From positions 1 through 6,001 of the forward strand of contig JAFGJF010000391.1 of NCBI GenBank assembly GCA_016929205.1: a stretch of 6,001 nt of DNA, written 5' to 3'. Below are positions 4,072 to 6,001 of the stretch, piece after piece. The translations under genes and the position numbers were made by a program. Positions within the stretch are counted from its first letter, which is position 1; each line of letters starts with the position of its first letter. The DNA comes from Anaerolineae bacterium. GTDB lineage: Bacteria; Chloroflexota; Anaerolineae; JAFGEY01. The notes under the pieces were generated by a model, which was not told the DNA's origin, did not search any database, and saw nothing but the letters and a program-made list of their open reading frames with translations.

Positions 4072-6001
4072 ATGAAAGAGAGCAAGAAGAAATTGAGTCG
4101 TAGGGAGTTCCTACGTGGTGCCGCCCTGACCGCCGCTGCGATGGCAGCGAATGCCTGCGCGACGCCGACGCCCCAGATCATCAAGGAAGAGGTCGAGGTT
4201 ACGAGGGTCGTCAAAGAAGAGGTCGAGGTTACAAAAGAGGTGACCAAGATCGTCGCCGGTACCCCAGTTGTGGAGACGGTGGTCGAGACTCAGGTCGTGG
4301 AAAAAATCGTCACGGCCACGCCGGTCCCCGTGGAAAAGGAAGAAGCGTCTGCTGTGCTTGGCACCTTTCCCAGAAGCGAGACGCTGATCGCCAGGATCCT
4401 CACCGGGCGTGTTGGTACGCCCGACAACTTTAACTGGTGGGTCGGCTGGAAATCGTCAGACCGCGGCATTCAAAACTTGGCTGATGAGGCGCTCTGGGCG
4501 GTCGATTTTGCCACCGGCAACATCATCAATGGCTTAGCGGATGGGGATGCGCAGTACAACGAAGACTTTACTGAATGTACAATTCCTCTCCGCCAGGGCG
4601 TCGCATGGTGTGATGGCGAACCTTTCAGCGCTGCCGATGTAGTTTACTCGGTCGAGACGTTCAAAGCGTACGACCAGCTCGGCGCCCATAACTTTATGGT
4701 GGACAACGTCGACACTGTCACCGCTGTAGATGATTACACGGTCAAATTTGTGCTGAACCAGGCTAACTCCCGCTTCCACACCACCTTCCTCGACCGCTGG
4801 GGCTGTACCAGGATCATGCCCAAGCATATCTTTGAAAAGGAAGAAGATCCGGTTCAGTTTACCTTCAATCCGTTTGTAGGCTGCGGCCCGTACAAGCTGC
4901 ACAGCTTTGATCCTCAAGGGAGCTGGACAGCCTGGGAACGGCGCGAAGATTGGGACAAGAGCCCGACCGGCATTATGTACGGTATGCCCAAGCCCAAGTA
5001 CATCATCTTCCAGTTCTTTGCCGATGAAGGCGCGCAAATCCTGGCCCAACTGACGCACCAATTGGATGTGGTGGAACTCTCGGCTGATGGTCTCAAAGCA
5101 CTGTTAGCGCAGTCCAAGACCTCCCGCGCTTACCAGCCGACTTTCCCCTTCGTGGTCAACAACGACCCTTGTATCACCGGCATCAACTATAACACCGCCC
5201 GGGCACCGTTCGATCTCCTCGATGTCCGCTGGGCACTCACCCTGGCGATCGATATCGTCGAGTACACGAGCATCGCCGTCGATTCCTCGGGCACCATGAG
5301 CGCGGTACACGTCCCGCACCTTGGTCCATACCCCCGGGATTACATCGAGCCGATGCAGGACTGGCTCAAGTCCTTCACCATTGATGTTGGCGATGGCGAG
5401 ACCTTTGCTCCGTATGACCCCACTGCGCCGCAACGCGTTGCAGACTATGCCAGGAGCCGTGGTTATGTCTTCCCGGATACGCCGGAATTCCTCGAAAAGG
5501 CTTTCGGTCTGGGGTGGTACAAGCATGCCCCGGAGATCGCCGAAAAGCTGCTGGTGAAGAATGGCTTCTCGAAGGATGCGGACGGGAAATGGCTGCTGCC
5601 CGATGGCCGTCCGTGGAAGATCACTTTCCTGTGCGAAACGACACTTTCCGGCATGAATGCGCGCAATGCCGCGGCTGCCGTACAGCAGTGGAAAAAGTTC
5701 GGCATCGATGCCGAGATGTTCCCATCGGAAGGTCGTGCTGATTTGATAGCCGTCGGCGACTTTGATGTGAGCGGCGACTGGCCTGCTCAAGAACCCTGGG
5801 GGGCAGGACCCGACCTGTATCGCGTGATCGACAGGTGGAACTCTGCCTATAAAAGGCCCGTTGGAGAACGCACACAGGGTATATACTCGCGCTGGTCGAG
5901 TGACGAGATGGACGCCATCATCAAGGAGCTGCGCGAGACAGATCCCTTCAACACCGAAGCCGTCATCGCCGTGGGCACCGAGGGCCTCCAGGAAGCGGTC
6001 A
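4072..6001 (+). CDS. ABC-transporter solute-binding lipoprotein, family 5 (peptide/oligosaccharide type), 3' end missing
   Basis: Extracytoplasmic, membrane-anchored receptor that delivers ligand to an ABC importer. The first 643 codons are visible without a stop. Residues 9-16 SRREFLRG form a twin-arginine export motif, followed by a short Ala-rich hydrophobic stretch and a probable lipobox ANAC with Cys29 as the lipidated residue. A low-complexity Val/Glu/Lys/Thr linker spans about 31-92. The SBP_bac_5-like domain follows, with IPLRQGVAWCDGEPFSAADV (171-190), VGCGPYKL (269-276) and DVRWALTLAIDI (384-395) matching the usual family blocks. Although many members bind peptides, some bind cello- or other oligosaccharides; the GH3 enzyme and LacI-type regulator nearby favour a sugar ligand, which is inference. 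Operator B lies 322 bp upstream and suggests repressor control. Permease and ATPase genes would be expected beyond the window. Confidence 0.9.
   Translation, partial: MKESKKKLSRREFLRGAALTAAAMAANACATPTPQIIKEEVEVTRVVKEEVEVTKEVTKIVAGTPVVETVVETQVVEKIVTATPVPVEKEEASAVLGTFPRSETLIARILTGRVGTPDNFNWWVGWKSSDRGIQNLADEALWAVDFATGNIINGLADGDAQYNEDFTECTIPLRQGVAWCDGEPFSAADVVYSVETFKAYDQLGAHNFMVDNVDTVTAVDDYTVKFVLNQANSRFHTTFLDRWGCTRIMPKHIFEKEEDPVQFTFNPFVGCGPYKLHSFDPQGSWTAWERREDWDKSPTGIMYGMPKPKYIIFQFFADEGAQILAQLTHQLDVVELSADGLKALLAQSKTSRAYQPTFPFVVNNDPCITGINYNTARAPFDLLDVRWALTLAIDIVEYTSIAVDSSGTMSAVHVPHLGPYPRDYIEPMQDWLKSFTIDVGDGETFAPYDPTAPQRVADYARSRGYVFPDTPEFLEKAFGLGWYKHAPEIAEKLLVKNGFSKDADGKWLLPDGRPWKITFLCETTLSGMNARNAAAAVQQWKKFGIDAEMFPSEGRADLIAVGDFDVSGDWPAQEPWGAGPDLYRVIDRWNSAYKRPVGERTQGIYSRWSSDEMDAIIKELRETDPFNTEAVIAVGTEGLQEAV
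4181..4232 (+). repeat. Tandem 30-bp repeat encoding the Val/Glu-rich linker
   Basis: A 22-base segment beginning TCAARGAAGAGGTCGAGG occurs at 4181-4202 and 4211-4232 with one mismatch and a 30-base period. It encodes KEEVEVT twice (residues 38-44 and 48-54). The following residues continue as a looser VT/VE-rich pattern to about residue 92. It forms the spacer between the lipid anchor and the binding domain. Confidence 0.85.

Noticed and set aside
5104..5790. Minus-strand open frame (228 codons) opposite the binding-protein gene
   Set aside because: The plus-strand frame carries family motifs before and after it and continues uninterrupted; the antisense frame is explained by codon bias.

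Overview
The window looks like a carbohydrate-utilisation locus from a Gram-positive-like or Chloroflexota-type bacterium. The main taxonomic hint is the solute-binding protein. It combines a twin-arginine lipoprotein leader with a Val/Glu/Lys/Thr-rich linker (repeats such as KEEVEVT, then TATPVPV), a style I associate with Chloroflexota (for example Anaerolineae) ABC-transporter binding proteins. Codon use is moderately GC-rich, the intergenic regions are AT-rich, and Shine-Dalgarno sites are strong. The phylum call is inference from these features only.

Layout. (1) Positions 3-2435, minus strand: a complete cytoplasmic family 3 glycoside hydrolase (beta-glucosidase type) with all recognisable catalytic residues. 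(2) Positions 2436-2679: a divergent control region. It holds a good promoter for the hydrolase, a possible second one with a short palindrome at its start point, and a near-perfect sigma-70 promoter (TTGACA, 17 bp, TATAAT) for the regulator. A 30-bp inverted repeat directly follows that -10 box. (3) Positions 2680-3693, plus strand: an intact LacI/GalR-family repressor. (4) Positions 3694-4071: a 378-bp stretch without an intact gene. It contains a perfect 32-bp palindrome built from the same operator word as the repressor's own promoter, the last ~60 residues of a second, different LacI-family gene (a remnant), and an orphan strong Shine-Dalgarno. (5) Positions 4072-6001, plus strand: the first 643 codons of a family-5-type (peptide/oligosaccharide) ABC-transporter solute-binding lipoprotein, running off the window.

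How it fits together (inference): the binding protein captures an oligosaccharide, probably a beta-linked gluco-oligosaccharide, outside the cell. ABC permeases likely encoded beyond position 6001 import it, and the cytoplasmic GH3 enzyme cleaves it. The LacI-type protein would repress its own promoter through the 2622-2651 operator and the transporter operon through the 3719-3750 operator until the sugar is present. The most notable items are the matched operator pair made of abutting 12-bp boxes, the non-canonical hinge helix of the repressor, and the LacI remnant between the second operator and the transporter gene. I found no RNA genes, CRISPR arrays, insertion sequences or convincing intrinsic terminators.
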